From Nocardioides_B sp035634095 (GTDB taxonomy: Bacteria > Actinomycetota > Actinomycetes > Propionibacteriales > Nocardioidaceae), in NCBI GenBank assembly GCA_035634095.1, contig DASQDP010000114.1, forward strand, positions 1 to 64,000: a stretch of DNA of 64,000 bases. Reading direction: 5' to 3'. The notes beneath the pieces are model-generated. The model was not told the origin of the DNA. It saw nothing but the letters and a program-made list of their open reading frames with translations, and made no database searches. Of this stretch, positions 33,330 to 42,313 are shown one piece after another. Each line of letters opens with the position of its first letter. Positions within the stretch are counted from its first letter, which is position 1. The translations under genes and the position numbers were made by a program.

Positions 33330-34817
33330 CTACTGCTGTCCGCCGGTGAGCTTCTCGCGGAGCGCCTGCAGCGCCTCGTCGGAGGCGAGCGACCCGCCCC
33401 CCTCGTTGCTGCTCGCAGCGGTGCTGCCGGCGCCTGCCGACGGCTGCTCGGACGAGTACGACGTCGCCTCGCCGGCCTCGACCTCTGCCTGAGCGGCCTC
33501 CGCCTGCTGCTTGAGGTGCGCCTCCCAGCGGGCGTGGGCCTTGGCGTACTGCTCCTCCCACACCGCGCGCTGGTCGTCGAAGCCCTCGAGCCACTCGCCC
33601 GTGTCCGGGTCGAAGCCCTCCGGGTAGATGTAGTTGCCCTGCTCGTCGTACGTCGCGGTCATGCCGTAGAGCGTCGGGTCGAACTCCTCGCCCTCGGAGG
33701 CGGTCGCGGTCTCGTTCGCCTGCTTGAGGGACAGCGAGATCCGGCGCCGCTCGAGGTCGATGTCGATGATCTTGACCATCACGTCGTCGTTGACCTGCAC
33801 GACCTGCTCGGGAATCTCCACGTGCCGCTCGGCGAGCTCCGAGATGTGCACCAGGCCCTCGATGCCCTCCTCGACGCGCACGAAGGCGCCGAAGGGCACC
33901 AGCTTGGTGACCTTGCCCGGCACGATCTGGCCGATCTGGTGGGTGCGGGCGAAGTGCTGCCAGGGGTCCTCCTGGGTCGCCTTGAGCGACAGCGAGACCC
34001 GCTCGCGGTCCATGTCCACGTCGAGCACCTCGACGGACACCTCGTCGCCGACGGTGACGACCTCGCTCGGGTGGTCGATGTGCTTCCAGGAGAGCTCGGA
34101 GACGTGCACCAGGCCGTCGACGCCGCCGAGGTCCACGAAGGCGCCGAAGTTGACGATCGAGGACACGACGCCCTTGCGGATCTGGCCCTTCTGCAGCTGG
34201 GTGAGGAAGCCGTGGCGCACCTCGGACTGGGTCTGCTCGAGCCACGCGCGGCGCGAGAGCACGACGTTGTTGCGGTTCTTGTCCAGCTCGATGATCTTCG
34301 CCTCGAGCTCCTTGCCGACGTACGGCTGCAGGTCGCGCACCCGGCGCATCTCGACCAGGGAGGCGGGCAGGAAGCCGCGCAGGCCGATGTCCAGGATCAG
34401 CCCGCCCTTGACGACCTCGATGACGGTGCCGGTGACGACGCCGTCCTCCTCCTTGACCTGCTCGATCGTGCCCCAGGCGCGCTCGTACTGCGCACGCTTC
34501 TTCGACAGGATCAGCCGGCCCTCCTTGTCCTCCTTCTGGAGGACCAGGGCCTCGACCTTGTCGCCGACCGCGACGACCTCGGACGGGTCGACGTCGTGTT
34601 TGATGGACAGCTCACGCGAGGGGATGACGCCCTCGGTCTTGTAGCCGATGTCGAGCAGGACCTCGTCGCGGTCCACCTTGACGATCGTGCCTTCGACGAT
34701 GTCGCCGTCGTTGAAGTACTTGATGGTCGCGTCGATGGCGGCGAGGAAGTCGGCCTCGGACCCGATGTCGTTGACAGCGACCTGCGGGGGGCCCGAGAGA
34801 GTGGGGGTGATCGTCAT
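33330..34817 (-). CDS. rpsA: 30S ribosomal protein S1
   Basis: The 495-residue protein carries four S1 RNA-binding domains: about 36-105 (GDIVEGTIVKVDRDEVLLDIGYKTEGVIP), 122-188 (DGVVTGTVIEVVKGGLILDIGLRGFLPASLVE), 209-277 (RKGVVSSIVNFGAFVDLGGVDGLVHVSELSW) and 294-362 (VPGKVTKLVPFGAFVRVEEGIEGLVHISEL). The C-terminal 120 residues are acidic and unstructured, as in other actinobacterial S1, with the conserved EEFDPTLYGMTATYDEQGNYIYPEGFDPDTGEW segment. S1 helps mRNA binding to the ribosome; the many leaderless genes nearby do not need it. A candidate promoter lies near 34981-35011 and gives a leader of over 150 bases. Confidence 0.97.
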   Translation of the reverse strand: MTITPTLSGPPQVAVNDIGSEADFLAAIDATIKYFNDGDIVEGTIVKVDRDEVLLDIGYKTEGVIPSRELSIKHDVDPSEVVAVGDKVEALVLQKEDKEGRLILSKKRAQYERAWGTIEQVKEEDGVVTGTVIEVVKGGLILDIGLRGFLPASLVEMRRVRDLQPYVGKELEAKIIELDKNRNNVVLSRRAWLEQTQSEVRHGFLTQLQKGQIRKGVVSSIVNFGAFVDLGGVDGLVHVSELSWKHIDHPSEVVTVGDEVSVEVLDVDMDRERVSLSLKATQEDPWQHFARTHQIGQIVPGKVTKLVPFGAFVRVEEGIEGLVHISELAERHVEIPEQVVQVNDDVMVKIIDIDLERRRISLSLKQANETATASEGEEFDPTLYGMTATYDEQGNYIYPEGFDPDTGEWLEGFDDQRAVWEEQYAKAHARWEAHLKQQAEAAQAEVEAGEATSYSSEQPSAGAGSTAASSNEGGGSLASDEALQALREKLTGGQQ

Positions 34818-34980
34818 AGGGATTGATCGGTTCCTTGGAGGGATGGAGTCGTCCGGACGCGCGGGAAGCCCTGGGTCACTACCGGTGGGTCTGGGTGCCG
34901 GCGGCGGTGGACCGACGGTGCGATAGCGAGCGAGAATCTGCTACGTCTGAGACTCAGCGCAGACTCCAAGCGCACCTCTC

Positions 34981-35011
34981 AGGATACGCAACCATGGGGG
35001 CCATAGTCCAA
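34981..35011 (-). promoter_or_regulatory. Candidate rpsA promoter
   Basis: On the minus strand TTGGAC (35011-35006) and TATCCT (34986-34981) are separated by 19 bases. The spacing is longer than ideal. Confidence 0.35.
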
Positions 35012-35077
35012 CCCGCCTGCGGTCGCCCGGCCGGTGCCGCTGCCGGTCGCTGCCGACCCTGCCGGCCGCTGCAGCGC

Positions 35078-35083
35078 TATCGT
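35078..35083 (+). promoter_or_regulatory. Candidate leaderless -10 of the upstream ORF
   Basis: TATCGT ends 6 bases before ATG 35090. Confidence 0.45.
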
Positions 35084-35089
35084 CGGCCC

Positions 35090-35128
35090 ATGCCGGCTGG
35101 CCGCCCCCGACCCGCGCCCGGGACCTGA
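35090..35128 (+). CDS. 12-codon upstream ORF before the methyltransferase gene
   Basis: ATG 35090 opens a 12-residue frame (MPAGRPRPAPGT) closed by TGA at 35126-35128, two bases before the methyltransferase ATG. It follows a -10-like TATCGT at the leaderless distance. The peptide is Pro/Arg-rich. The TGAGG at its stop is also the only ribosome site for the next gene, so its translation would bring terminating ribosomes onto that start. It may act in cis rather than as a peptide. Confidence 0.4.
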   Translation: MPAGRPRPAPGT

Positions 35129-35130
35129 GG

Positions 35131-35925
35131 ATGGTGCACGCGGCGCGCCGTACCCTCACCGAGGCGCAGACCCAGCGCGCCAACCGCCGTGAGTGGGACG
35201 GCTACGCCGACGAGTACCAGGCCACCCACGGCTCCTTCCTGCGCGACGTGGGGTTCGTGTGGGGACCCGAGGGACTCGACGAGGGCGAGGCAGCCGTGCT
35301 CGGCGACCCGACCGGCCGTCAGGTGCTGGAGGTGGGGTGTGGCGCCGCCCAGTGCGCCCGCTGGCTCGCGGCCCACGGCGCGCGAGCGGTCGGCCTCGAC
35401 CTGTCGGAGCGGCAGCTCTCGCACTCCCGCCGCATCGACGGGTCCAGTGGCCACCGGGTGCCGGTGGTCGCCGGCACCGCGACCGCGCTGCCGTTCCGGG
35501 ACGCCGCCTTCGACGTCGTGTTCTCGGCCTTCGGCGCACTGCAGTTCGTCGCGGACGCCGGGCGCGCCGTCGCGGAGGTCGCCCGGGTGCTGCGACCCGG
35601 CGGGCTGTTCGCCTTCTCCATCACCCACCCGGTGCGGTGGTGCCTGCCCGACGACCCCTCGGCCGCCGGCCTGGTGGTGACCAGCTCGTACTGGGACCGC
35701 ACGCCCTATGTCGAGGAGGACGACGCAGGGCGGGCGACCTACGCCGAGCACCACCGCACCCTGGGGGACTGGGTGGGGCTGCTCGCCGGGGCCGGCTTCA
35801 CGATCACCGGGCTTCTCGAGCCGGAGTGGCCACCCGACCACGACCGGGTGTGGGGCGGCTGGGGGCCCGAGCGAGGCCGCCTGGTGCCGGGCACGGCCGT
35901 GTTCCGCGCCCGCCTGCCCGGCTGA
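35131..35925 (+). CDS. Class I SAM-dependent methyltransferase
   Basis: The 264-residue protein has the Rossmann-type methyltransferase motifs: motif I LEVGCGAAQCARWLA (about residues 66-80), the acidic end of strand 2 GLDLS, post-motif PVVAGTATALPFRDAAFDVVFSAFGALQF and RVLRPGGLFAFSI. It resembles the UbiE/Methyltransf_11 class acting on small molecules. The ANRREWDGYADEYQATHG N terminus is conserved in the actinobacterial group. The substrate is unknown. The start codon is two bases past a short upstream ORF. The flippase gene follows but has its own -10. Confidence 0.88.
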   Translation: MVHAARRTLTEAQTQRANRREWDGYADEYQATHGSFLRDVGFVWGPEGLDEGEAAVLGDPTGRQVLEVGCGAAQCARWLAAHGARAVGLDLSERQLSHSRRIDGSSGHRVPVVAGTATALPFRDAAFDVVFSAFGALQFVADAGRAVAEVARVLRPGGLFAFSITHPVRWCLPDDPSAAGLVVTSSYWDRTPYVEEDDAGRATYAEHHRTLGDWVGLLAGAGFTITGLLEPEWPPDHDRVWGGWGPERGRLVPGTAVFRARLPG

Positions 35926-35970
35926 CGCGCCCCGACGTGGGGTTCGGGCGGCGACGCGGGCGTCAGCGCC

Positions 35971-35976
35971 TACGCT
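35971..35976 (+). promoter_or_regulatory. Candidate leaderless -10 of flippase gene
   Basis: TACGCT ends 7 bases before GTG 35984. Confidence 0.5.
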
Positions 35977-35983
35977 GCACGAC

Positions 35984-37261
35984 GTGAGCCGACCCACGAC
36001 GAGCCGCTCGACGCTGCGCGGCGGCGCGGTGATCGCGGTGGCGATGGGCGTCATGAACGTCTCCACCTACGGCTTCACCATCCTGGCGGCCCGGCTGCTC
36101 GGACCCGCGGAGTACGGCGCCCTGGCCGCCGTCATGGGGGTCCTTCTGGTCGTCAACGTGCTCTCGCTCGGGCTGCAGGCGACCGGCGCCCGCCGCGTCA
36201 GCGCGGCGCCCCACGACCTGCGGCAGATCGAGCGGGAGGTGATGACCACCAGCTACGTCTCCGCCGTCCTGCTCGGCCTGCTCCTGGTGCTGGCCGTCCC
36301 CGTGGTGACCAGCACGCTGAACCTCGACTCCTGGGGGGCCGCGGCGCTGATCGCGGTCACGGCGGTGCCCCTGTCGGTGATGGGCGCCCAGGCCGGCATC
36401 CTCCAGGGAGAGCGCCGATGGGGCGCGCTGGCAGGGATCTACCTCGCGGTGGGGGTGGGTCGGCTCGGCTTCGGTGCCGTGGCGCTGCTGCTGGAGCCGG
36501 ACACGCTCGGCGCCATGACCGGCGTCGCGCTCGGATCCTTCCTGCCGGTGCTCGTCGGCTGGCTGGCCCTTCGTGACGCCAGCCGCCGGCGCGCGCAGGA
36601 CCGTCTCCCGCGGAGCGGCGGAGGACACCGGTGGGCGGCGGGCGGCGTGCTGCGGGAGACGCTGCACAACTCCCACGCGCTGCTGGCCTTCTTCGCCCTG
36701 TCCAACACCGACGTCATCGTGGCCCGCAGCACCCTCGACGAGCACCAGGCCGGCCTGTACGCCGGCGGACTGATCCTGGCCAAGGCGGTGCTGTTCCTGC
36801 CCCAGTTCGTCGTCGTGGTCGCGTTCCCGTCGATGTCGCGTCAGGACGGTGACCGCAGGTCCAAGCACCTTCTGGGCCTGGCCATGGTCGCGGGGATCGG
36901 GCTGGTCACGGTCCTGGGGGTCGGCGTGCTGTCCACCCTCGCCGTGGTCTTCATCGGCGGCCCGGAGTACGCCGCGCTCCAGGACCGGCTGTGGGTCTTC
37001 GCCGCGCTGGGCACCCTGCTCGCGCTGCTGCAGCTGATGGTCTACGACGTGGTCGCGCGCCAGCACCAGCGGATGGTGTACGTCGTGTGGGCGGGGATGG
37101 CGGCGCTGCTGATGGCCGCGCCCTTCGTCGGCTCCGTGACCGGCCTGCTCAGTGCCGTGGTCACCATCGACGCCGTGCTGCTCACCGTCCTGCTGCTGGC
37201 CAGCCTGCGCAGCCCTGCCCGCGGCAGCGCCCCGGCGCCCACCGACGCATCGGTCACCTGA
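35984..37261 (+). CDS. Oligosaccharide flippase-type (MOP superfamily) membrane protein
   Basis: The 425-residue protein has about 12-13 hydrophobic helices and the polysaccharide biosynthesis/Wzx-like N terminus (STLRGGAVIAVAMGVMNVSTYGFTILAARLLGPAEYGALAAVMGVLLVV, with the LGP-EYG signature). The NTDVIVARSTLDEHQAGLYAGGLILAKAVLFLPQFVVVVAFPSMSR block of the second half is typical. It should move lipid-linked sugars across the membrane; no glycosyltransferase is adjacent. The GTG start is set by the -10 position; an earlier frame overlaps the methyltransferase gene and has no family similarity. Confidence 0.88.
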   Translation: MSRPTTSRSTLRGGAVIAVAMGVMNVSTYGFTILAARLLGPAEYGALAAVMGVLLVVNVLSLGLQATGARRVSAAPHDLRQIEREVMTTSYVSAVLLGLLLVLAVPVVTSTLNLDSWGAAALIAVTAVPLSVMGAQAGILQGERRWGALAGIYLAVGVGRLGFGAVALLLEPDTLGAMTGVALGSFLPVLVGWLALRDASRRRAQDRLPRSGGGHRWAAGGVLRETLHNSHALLAFFALSNTDVIVARSTLDEHQAGLYAGGLILAKAVLFLPQFVVVVAFPSMSRQDGDRRSKHLLGLAMVAGIGLVTVLGVGVLSTLAVVFIGGPEYAALQDRLWVFAALGTLLALLQLMVYDVVARQHQRMVYVVWAGMAALLMAAPFVGSVTGLLSAVVTIDAVLLTVLLLASLRSPARGSAPAPTDASVT

Positions 37262-37300
37262 CCGGACGCGACCGGACCCCGTCGGCCACGGCACTGCCGG

Positions 37301-39994
37301 TCAGTGCGCCGCCTGGTGCCAGCTCGCCCCGGTGCCGACGGAGACGTCGAGCGGCACGGTCAGGTCGGCGGCGTCGCCCATCTGCTCCCGCACCAGCCGG
37401 TCCAGCTCCTCGCGCTCCCCCGGCGCCACCTCGAACACCAGCTCGTCGTGCACCTGCAGCAGCATCCGGGAGCCGAGGCTCGAGGCACGCAGCGCCTCGT
37501 CGACGTTGAGCATGGCCACCTTGATGATGTCGGCCGCCGAGCCCTGGATCGGCGCGTTGAGAGCCATCCGCTCCGCCATCTCCCGCCGCTGGCGGTTGTC
37601 GCTGGTCAGGTCCGGCAGGTACCGCCGCCGACCCAGGATGGTCTCGGTGTACCCGCTTCGGCGAGCCTCGTCGACGACACCGGACAGGTAGTCGCGGATC
37701 CCGCCGAAGGTCTCGAAGTACTCCTCCATCAAGCCGCGGGCCTCGGCCGGGTCGATCCCCAGCTGCTGCCCGAGCCCGTAGGCCGACAGGCCGTAGGCCA
37801 GTCCGTAGTTCATCGCCTTGATCTTCGCCCGCATCGCGGGGGTGACCTCCGAGGCGTCGACCGCGAAGACCCGGGACGCGGTCACCGAGTGGAAGTCGCG
37901 GCCGGAGCGGAACGCCTCGATGAGCAGGGCGTCCTCCGACAGGTGCGCCATGATCCGCATCTCGATCTGGCTGTAGTCCGCGGTCATCAGGGACTCGTGG
38001 GCGGGGCCCACCACGAAAGCCTCCCGGATCCGGCGCCCCTCCTCGGTGCGGACCGGGATGTTCTGCAGGTTGGGGTCGGTCGAGGACAGCCGGCCGGTGG
38101 CGGCGATCAGCTGGTTGAACGTGGTGTGGATCCTGCCGTCCGAGGCCACCGTCTTGAGCAGCCCCTCCACGGTCTGCCTCAGCCGGGAGACGTCACGGTG
38201 CCGCAGCAGCGCGAGGAGGAACGGGTGCTCGGTCTTGACGTAGAGGGCCTGCAGGGAGTCGGCGTCGGTGGTGTATCCCGTCTTGGTCCGCTTGGTCTTG
38301 GGCATGCCGAGCTCGTCGAACAGCACGGTCTGGAGCTGCTTGGGCGAGCCGAGGTTGATCTCCTTGCCGATCACCTCGAACGCCTCGTCGGCGGCCCGCT
38401 TGACCTCCCCGGCGAAGTGCGACTCCAGCGACTCGAGCTGCTCGGTGTCCACGGCGACGCCGGTGCGCTCCATCTCCGCGAGCACCAGCACCAAGGGGAG
38501 CTCCACGTCGGCCAGCAGACGGGTGCCGCCCCGGTCCCCGAGCTCGCTGTCCAGCGCCTCGGCCAGGTCCAGCACCGCGCGCGCCTGCAGCATCGCCGCG
38601 TCACCGGCGCCGCGGTCCTCCCCCAGGCCGTCGAAGGACAGCTGCCCCTGATCGCTGGTCTCCTCGGCCCTGAGCTCGCGCTTGAGGTAGCGCAGGGTCA
38701 GGTCGGCGAGGTCGTAGGAGCGCTGGTCGGGCCGAGCGAGGTATGCCGACAGTGCGGTGTCCCGCTCGAGTCCGACCAGTCGCCAGCCCCGGGCGGCCAG
38801 CGCGAGCATCGGTCCCTTGGCGTCGTGCAGCACCTTGGGCACCGACGCGTCGGCCAGCCACGTCGCCAGGACCTCGTCGTCCGCAGGAGCGACTGCCGAG
38901 ACGTCGAGCCAGGCCGCCGCCCCGTCACCGGAGGCGAGCGCCACCGCGAGGACCTCGCCGCTGCCGGCTCGCCACTGCCCCTGCACGTGCACCCCGACTC
39001 GCTCCGGACCCGCGGCGTGCGCGGACAGCCACCCCGGCAGAGCGCCGGACGTCAGGTGGGTGCCGTCGAGGGAGAAGCCGCTGTCGTCGATCTCCTCCTC
39101 GGACTCCAAGGTGTCGAACAATCGCTCCCTCAGCACCCGGAACTCCAGGCTGTCGAACAGGGTGTGCACCTGCTGGCGGTCCCACGGGCGCGCAGCCAGG
39201 TCGGTCGGCGTCGCGCTCAGGGGCAGGTCGCACACCAGAGCGTTGAGCCGTCGGTTGCGGATCACGTCCCCGAGGTGCTCGCGCAGCGACTCGCCCGCCT
39301 TGCCTTTGATGGCGTCCGCGTTCGTGATCACGTTGTCCAGACCGTCGTACTGGCTGATCCACTTGGCGGCGGTCTTCGGCCCGACCCCCGGGACGCCGAG
39401 CAGGTTGTCGGAGGTCTCCCCGACCAGTGCCGCCACCTCCGGGTAGCGCACGGGGGGTACGCCGTACCGCTCCTGGACCGCCTCCGGGGTGATCCGGGCC
39501 ATCTCCGAGACGCCGCGGCTGGGGTAGAGGATCGTGCAGTGCTCGGTCACCAGCTGGAAGGAATCCCGGTCGCCGGTGCAGATGAGCACCTCGAAGCCCT
39601 CACGCAGGGCCTGGGTGGTGAGCGTGCCGATCACGTCGTCCGCCTCGTAGCCCTCCTTCTCCACCGTCGCGATGCGCAGGGCCGCCAGCACCTCCTTGAT
39701 CAACGACACCTGACCGGAGAACTCGTCGGGCGACTTGGAGCGGTTCGCCTTGTAGTCGGAGTACACCTCGGAGCGGAAGGTCTGACGCGACACGTCGAAG
39801 GCGACACCGACGTGGGTGGGCTGCTCGTCGCGCAGGACGTTGATGAGCATGGAGGTGAAGCCGTAGACAGCGTTGGTGTGCTGTCCGGTGGTGGTGGAGA
39901 AGTTCTCCACCGGGAGGGCGAAGAAGGCGCGGTAGGCCAGCGAGTGACCGTCGAGGAGCAGCAGGCGGGGCGCGGCAGCGGGCTGGTCGGACAC
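37301..39994 (-). CDS. polA: DNA polymerase I
   Basis: The 897-residue protein has an N-terminal 5'-nuclease domain (about 8-300; LLLDGHSLAYRAFFAL, EGYEADDVIGTL, GVPGVGPKTAAKWI), a degenerate 3'-5' exonuclease-like domain (about 310-510, without the DTE active-site motif) and the family A polymerase domain. Polymerase motifs A (DYSQIEMRIMAHLS), B (RAKIKAMNYGLAYGLS) and C (LQVHDELVFE) are intact. It therefore fills gaps and removes primers but should lack proofreading, as in M. tuberculosis PolA. The GTG start has TAGGGT ending 7 bases upstream; an ATG eight codons earlier lies inside that promoter. Confidence 0.95.
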   Translation of the reverse strand: MSDQPAAAPRLLLLDGHSLAYRAFFALPVENFSTTTGQHTNAVYGFTSMLINVLRDEQPTHVGVAFDVSRQTFRSEVYSDYKANRSKSPDEFSGQVSLIKEVLAALRIATVEKEGYEADDVIGTLTTQALREGFEVLICTGDRDSFQLVTEHCTILYPSRGVSEMARITPEAVQERYGVPPVRYPEVAALVGETSDNLLGVPGVGPKTAAKWISQYDGLDNVITNADAIKGKAGESLREHLGDVIRNRRLNALVCDLPLSATPTDLAARPWDRQQVHTLFDSLEFRVLRERLFDTLESEEEIDDSGFSLDGTHLTSGALPGWLSAHAAGPERVGVHVQGQWRAGSGEVLAVALASGDGAAAWLDVSAVAPADDEVLATWLADASVPKVLHDAKGPMLALAARGWRLVGLERDTALSAYLARPDQRSYDLADLTLRYLKRELRAEETSDQGQLSFDGLGEDRGAGDAAMLQARAVLDLAEALDSELGDRGGTRLLADVELPLVLVLAEMERTGVAVDTEQLESLESHFAGEVKRAADEAFEVIGKEINLGSPKQLQTVLFDELGMPKTKRTKTGYTTDADSLQALYVKTEHPFLLALLRHRDVSRLRQTVEGLLKTVASDGRIHTTFNQLIAATGRLSSTDPNLQNIPVRTEEGRRIREAFVVGPAHESLMTADYSQIEMRIMAHLSEDALLIEAFRSGRDFHSVTASRVFAVDASEVTPAMRAKIKAMNYGLAYGLSAYGLGQQLGIDPAEARGLMEEYFETFGGIRDYLSGVVDEARRSGYTETILGRRRYLPDLTSDNRQRREMAERMALNAPIQGSAADIIKVAMLNVDEALRASSLGSRMLLQVHDELVFEVAPGEREELDRLVREQMGDAADLTVPLDVSVGTGASWHQAAH

Positions 39995-40001
39995 AGGGGC
40001 C

Positions 40002-40007
40002 ACCCTA
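40002..40007 (-). promoter_or_regulatory. Candidate leaderless -10 of polA
   Basis: TAGGGT on the minus strand, 7 bases before GTG 39994. Confidence 0.5.
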
Positions 40008-40041
40008 GTCGGGGCCACCCCCGGTCCAGGACGGGCGAGCG

Positions 40042-40626
40042 TCAGGAGGTGCGGGCCTGCGAGCGTCGCAGCGACCGGCGCTGCACGAGCACCTGGCCGA
40101 CGCTGCGGTGGCTCCGGTTCCCCACCCGAGCCGCGACCGGCGGCTCCACCGGGAGCTTGCTGCGCAGCGAGGTCACCGACGCACCGCGGATCACCGCGAT
40201 CTGCCCGAGGCCCAGCCGCGCCATGAACCGGTTCGCGTCGCGCGAGCTCACCGCGGCCGCAGCCAGCAGGTGCGGGGTGTTCCTCTCCTCGGCCCAGGTG
40301 ACGGCCGCCTCCACCAGCGCTCTTCCGACGCCGTGCCGGCGGCAGCCGTCGAGGACCTGGAGGTGCCCCACGAACACCGCGCTCTCAGCATGGATGGGGG
40401 TGAGCGGCCCCCGGGTCAGGTGCACGGCCCCGGCGACCCGGTCGTCGAGGACCGCCACGAGCAGGCGCTGGTCGGGCTCACTCACGATTCGCGCGATGGA
40501 CGCGGCCGCATCCGACACCACGGGCGGCGAGTACTCATCGGCGCCACGGTCGGATCCCCACACCTCGACCAGGGCTGCAGCGTCGTCGGGCGACGCGTCT
40601 CGGACCTGCACGGGACTGCGCAACAC
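40042..40626 (-). CDS. GNAT-family N-acetyltransferase
   Basis: The 194-residue protein has a GNAT fold: VQVRDASPDDAAALVEVW (beta1-alpha1), LLVAVLDDRVAGAVHL, and the acetyl-CoA loop LDGCRRHGVGRALVEAAVTWAEE (R-x-x-G-x-G type, about residues 93-115). After about residue 150 a basic tail (RSKLPVEPPVAARVGNRSHRSVGQVLVQRRSLRRSQARTS) extends beyond the domain and may bind nucleic acid or ribosomes. The substrate is unknown. The GTG start has AAGGGG eight bases upstream. Its stop is 47 bp from the polA start, so it ends in front of polA on the same strand. Confidence 0.8.
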   Translation of the reverse strand: MLRSPVQVRDASPDDAAALVEVWGSDRGADEYSPPVVSDAAASIARIVSEPDQRLLVAVLDDRVAGAVHLTRGPLTPIHAESAVFVGHLQVLDGCRRHGVGRALVEAAVTWAEERNTPHLLAAAAVSSRDANRFMARLGLGQIAVIRGASVTSLRSKLPVEPPVAARVGNRSHRSVGQVLVQRRSLRRSQARTS

Positions 40627-40917
40627 GGATGGCACCCCTTGGCTGGAGCGGACAGGACCTCGGCTGCGGACCCCCCGGCGGCCGGACCGGCCGAGCGCAC
40701 GGATGCTGACCCGACCGAGTCGAGAGGCTACGCCGCGAGTCGAGGACTTGGGTAGCCTGGGAGTTCCGGCGGTGGACAACGGTACGGGGGGCGGGAGCGA
40801 ACGACGACGCCGGGGTCGACCCGAGCCCCACGCACGGCTCGCATAACAACCGAAAACCGGGAAGTGGTGGCTATAGTCCCGCCACAGTAGTGCCGACGAC
40901 GAGGCGACAGGAGCCCC
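40627..40917. other. Divergent promoter region between GNAT gene and liv operon
   Basis: No gene is supported. TATAGT at 40872-40877 is a good -10 for the liv operon, giving a leader of about 34 bases with AGGAG just before the livH ATG. No clear -35 is visible. Confidence 0.45.
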
Positions 40918-42300
40918 ATGCACGCCCGCACCCGCACCGTAGCGCTCGTCGGGGTCCTCGCCGTCCTGGCCGGCCTGCTGCTGGCCCTGGTCGCCCCGGT
41001 CGCGAGCGCAGCCACCCCGGGCAGCGCCGGCCGGGCCTGCGTGAAGCCTGCGCCGCGCGACGACGACACCATCCACATCCAGGGCTGCCTCAGCGACCTG
41101 CGGAAGAAGCCGCCCGCGGCGGTCCCGAACGTGACGATCAGCGTCGAGGACGACACCGGCGCAGTCGTCGGCTCCGGGAAGAGCAACCGCACGGGTGTGT
41201 TCGACATCCGGTTGCCGGGCAGCGCGATCGACAACCTGGGTGAGACGTTCACGGTGAAGATCGACACCGAGACCCTCCCCGAGGGCGCCGCCCTGCGCAA
41301 CCCGAAGCAGGTGGCGCTGCAGCGCACCCTCAACCTCGACGCGGACGTCTTCGTCACCTTTCCCATCGGCGACGCCAGCGCCGCCGGAGCCGGCACCGGC
41401 GTCCAGGCACTGCAGCTGGCGGTGGGCGGCCTGGTCTTCGCCCTGCTCCTCGCGATGGCCGCGCTCGGGCTGTCCATGATCTTCGGCACCACCGGCCTCA
41501 CCAACTTCGCGCACGGCGAGCTCGTGACCTTCGGGGCTCTGGTCGCCTACGGCGTGGACGCCCTGCCGGGAGCGATCCGGGTGGGCGGGACCAACGTCAC
41601 CGTCGCCGTGGCCGTGCTGGTGGCGACGGTCGGGTCCGCGGCCTTCGGGTGGCTCAACGACAGGGCGCTGTGGCGACCGCTGCGCACGCGAGGGACCGGC
41701 CTGGTCGCCATGATGGTGGTCAGCATCGGCCTGTCGATCCTGCTCCGCAACATCTACCAGTACCTCGCCGGCGCCAGCACGCACCAGTACTCCCAGTTCT
41801 CCAGCCCGAAGCCCTACTCGTGGGGCCCCGTCCTGGTCACCCCCAAGGACATCTTCATCGTGCTGTTCGCCCTGCTGGTGCTCGTGACGGTCACCGTCGC
41901 GCTGCAGCGCACCAAGCTCGGCAAGGCCACCCGTGCGGTCGCGGACAACACGGCGCTGGCCTCGGCGACCGGGATCAACGTCAACCGGGTGATCTCGGTC
42001 GTGTGGATCGTCGGTGCGATGCTCGCCGGGCTGTCCGGTGTGCTGCTGGGAATGACTCAGGGGTTCGACTACCAGCTCGGCTTCAAGATCCTGCTGCTGA
42101 TCTTCGCGGCCACCGTGCTGGGCGGGCTGGGCACCGTCTGGGGGGCGATCATCGGGGCGTTGGTGATCGGCATGTTCGTGGAGCTCTCCACGTTGTTCAT
42201 CCCTCCCGAGCTCAAGTTCGTCGGCGCGCTCGTCGTACTCATCGTCGTTCTGCTGATCCGGCCCCAGGGCCTGCTCGGCAAGGCCCAGCGGGTCGGTTAG
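40918..42300 (+). CDS. livH: Branched-chain amino-acid-type ABC permease (LivH) with secreted N-terminal beta-domain
   Basis: The 460-residue protein is about 150 residues longer than ordinary LivH. Residues 1-31 form a Sec-type signal ending VASA, and 32-150 form an extracytoplasmic domain with Cys41 and Cys57 and beta-strand pattern NVTISVEDDTGAVVGSGKSNRTGVFDIRLPG, resembling carboxypeptidase-regulatory/Ig-like folds. From about 162 the LivH permease follows with eight or so helices, including LSMIFGTTGLTNFAHGELVTFGA, the GxxG-rich KATRAVADNTALASATGINV EAA-like loop and FAATVLGGLGTVWGAIIGALVIG. It is the first gene of livHMGF. The substrate may be a branched amino acid, amide or urea. Confidence 0.92.
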   Translation: MHARTRTVALVGVLAVLAGLLLALVAPVASAATPGSAGRACVKPAPRDDDTIHIQGCLSDLRKKPPAAVPNVTISVEDDTGAVVGSGKSNRTGVFDIRLPGSAIDNLGETFTVKIDTETLPEGAALRNPKQVALQRTLNLDADVFVTFPIGDASAAGAGTGVQALQLAVGGLVFALLLAMAALGLSMIFGTTGLTNFAHGELVTFGALVAYGVDALPGAIRVGGTNVTVAVAVLVATVGSAAFGWLNDRALWRPLRTRGTGLVAMMVVSIGLSILLRNIYQYLAGASTHQYSQFSSPKPYSWGPVLVTPKDIFIVLFALLVLVTVTVALQRTKLGKATRAVADNTALASATGINVNRVISVVWIVGAMLAGLSGVLLGMTQGFDYQLGFKILLLIFAATVLGGLGTVWGAIIGALVIGMFVELSTLFIPPELKFVGALVVLIVVLLIRPQGLLGKAQRVG

Positions 42301-42313
42301 GAGAGGAGACGAC

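Noticed and set aside
37304..40846. A very long open frame (about 1180 codons) antisense to polA
   Set aside because: It mirrors the GC-rich third positions of polA, has His/Arg/Val/Gly-rich composition without any family motif, and crosses the GNAT gene as well.
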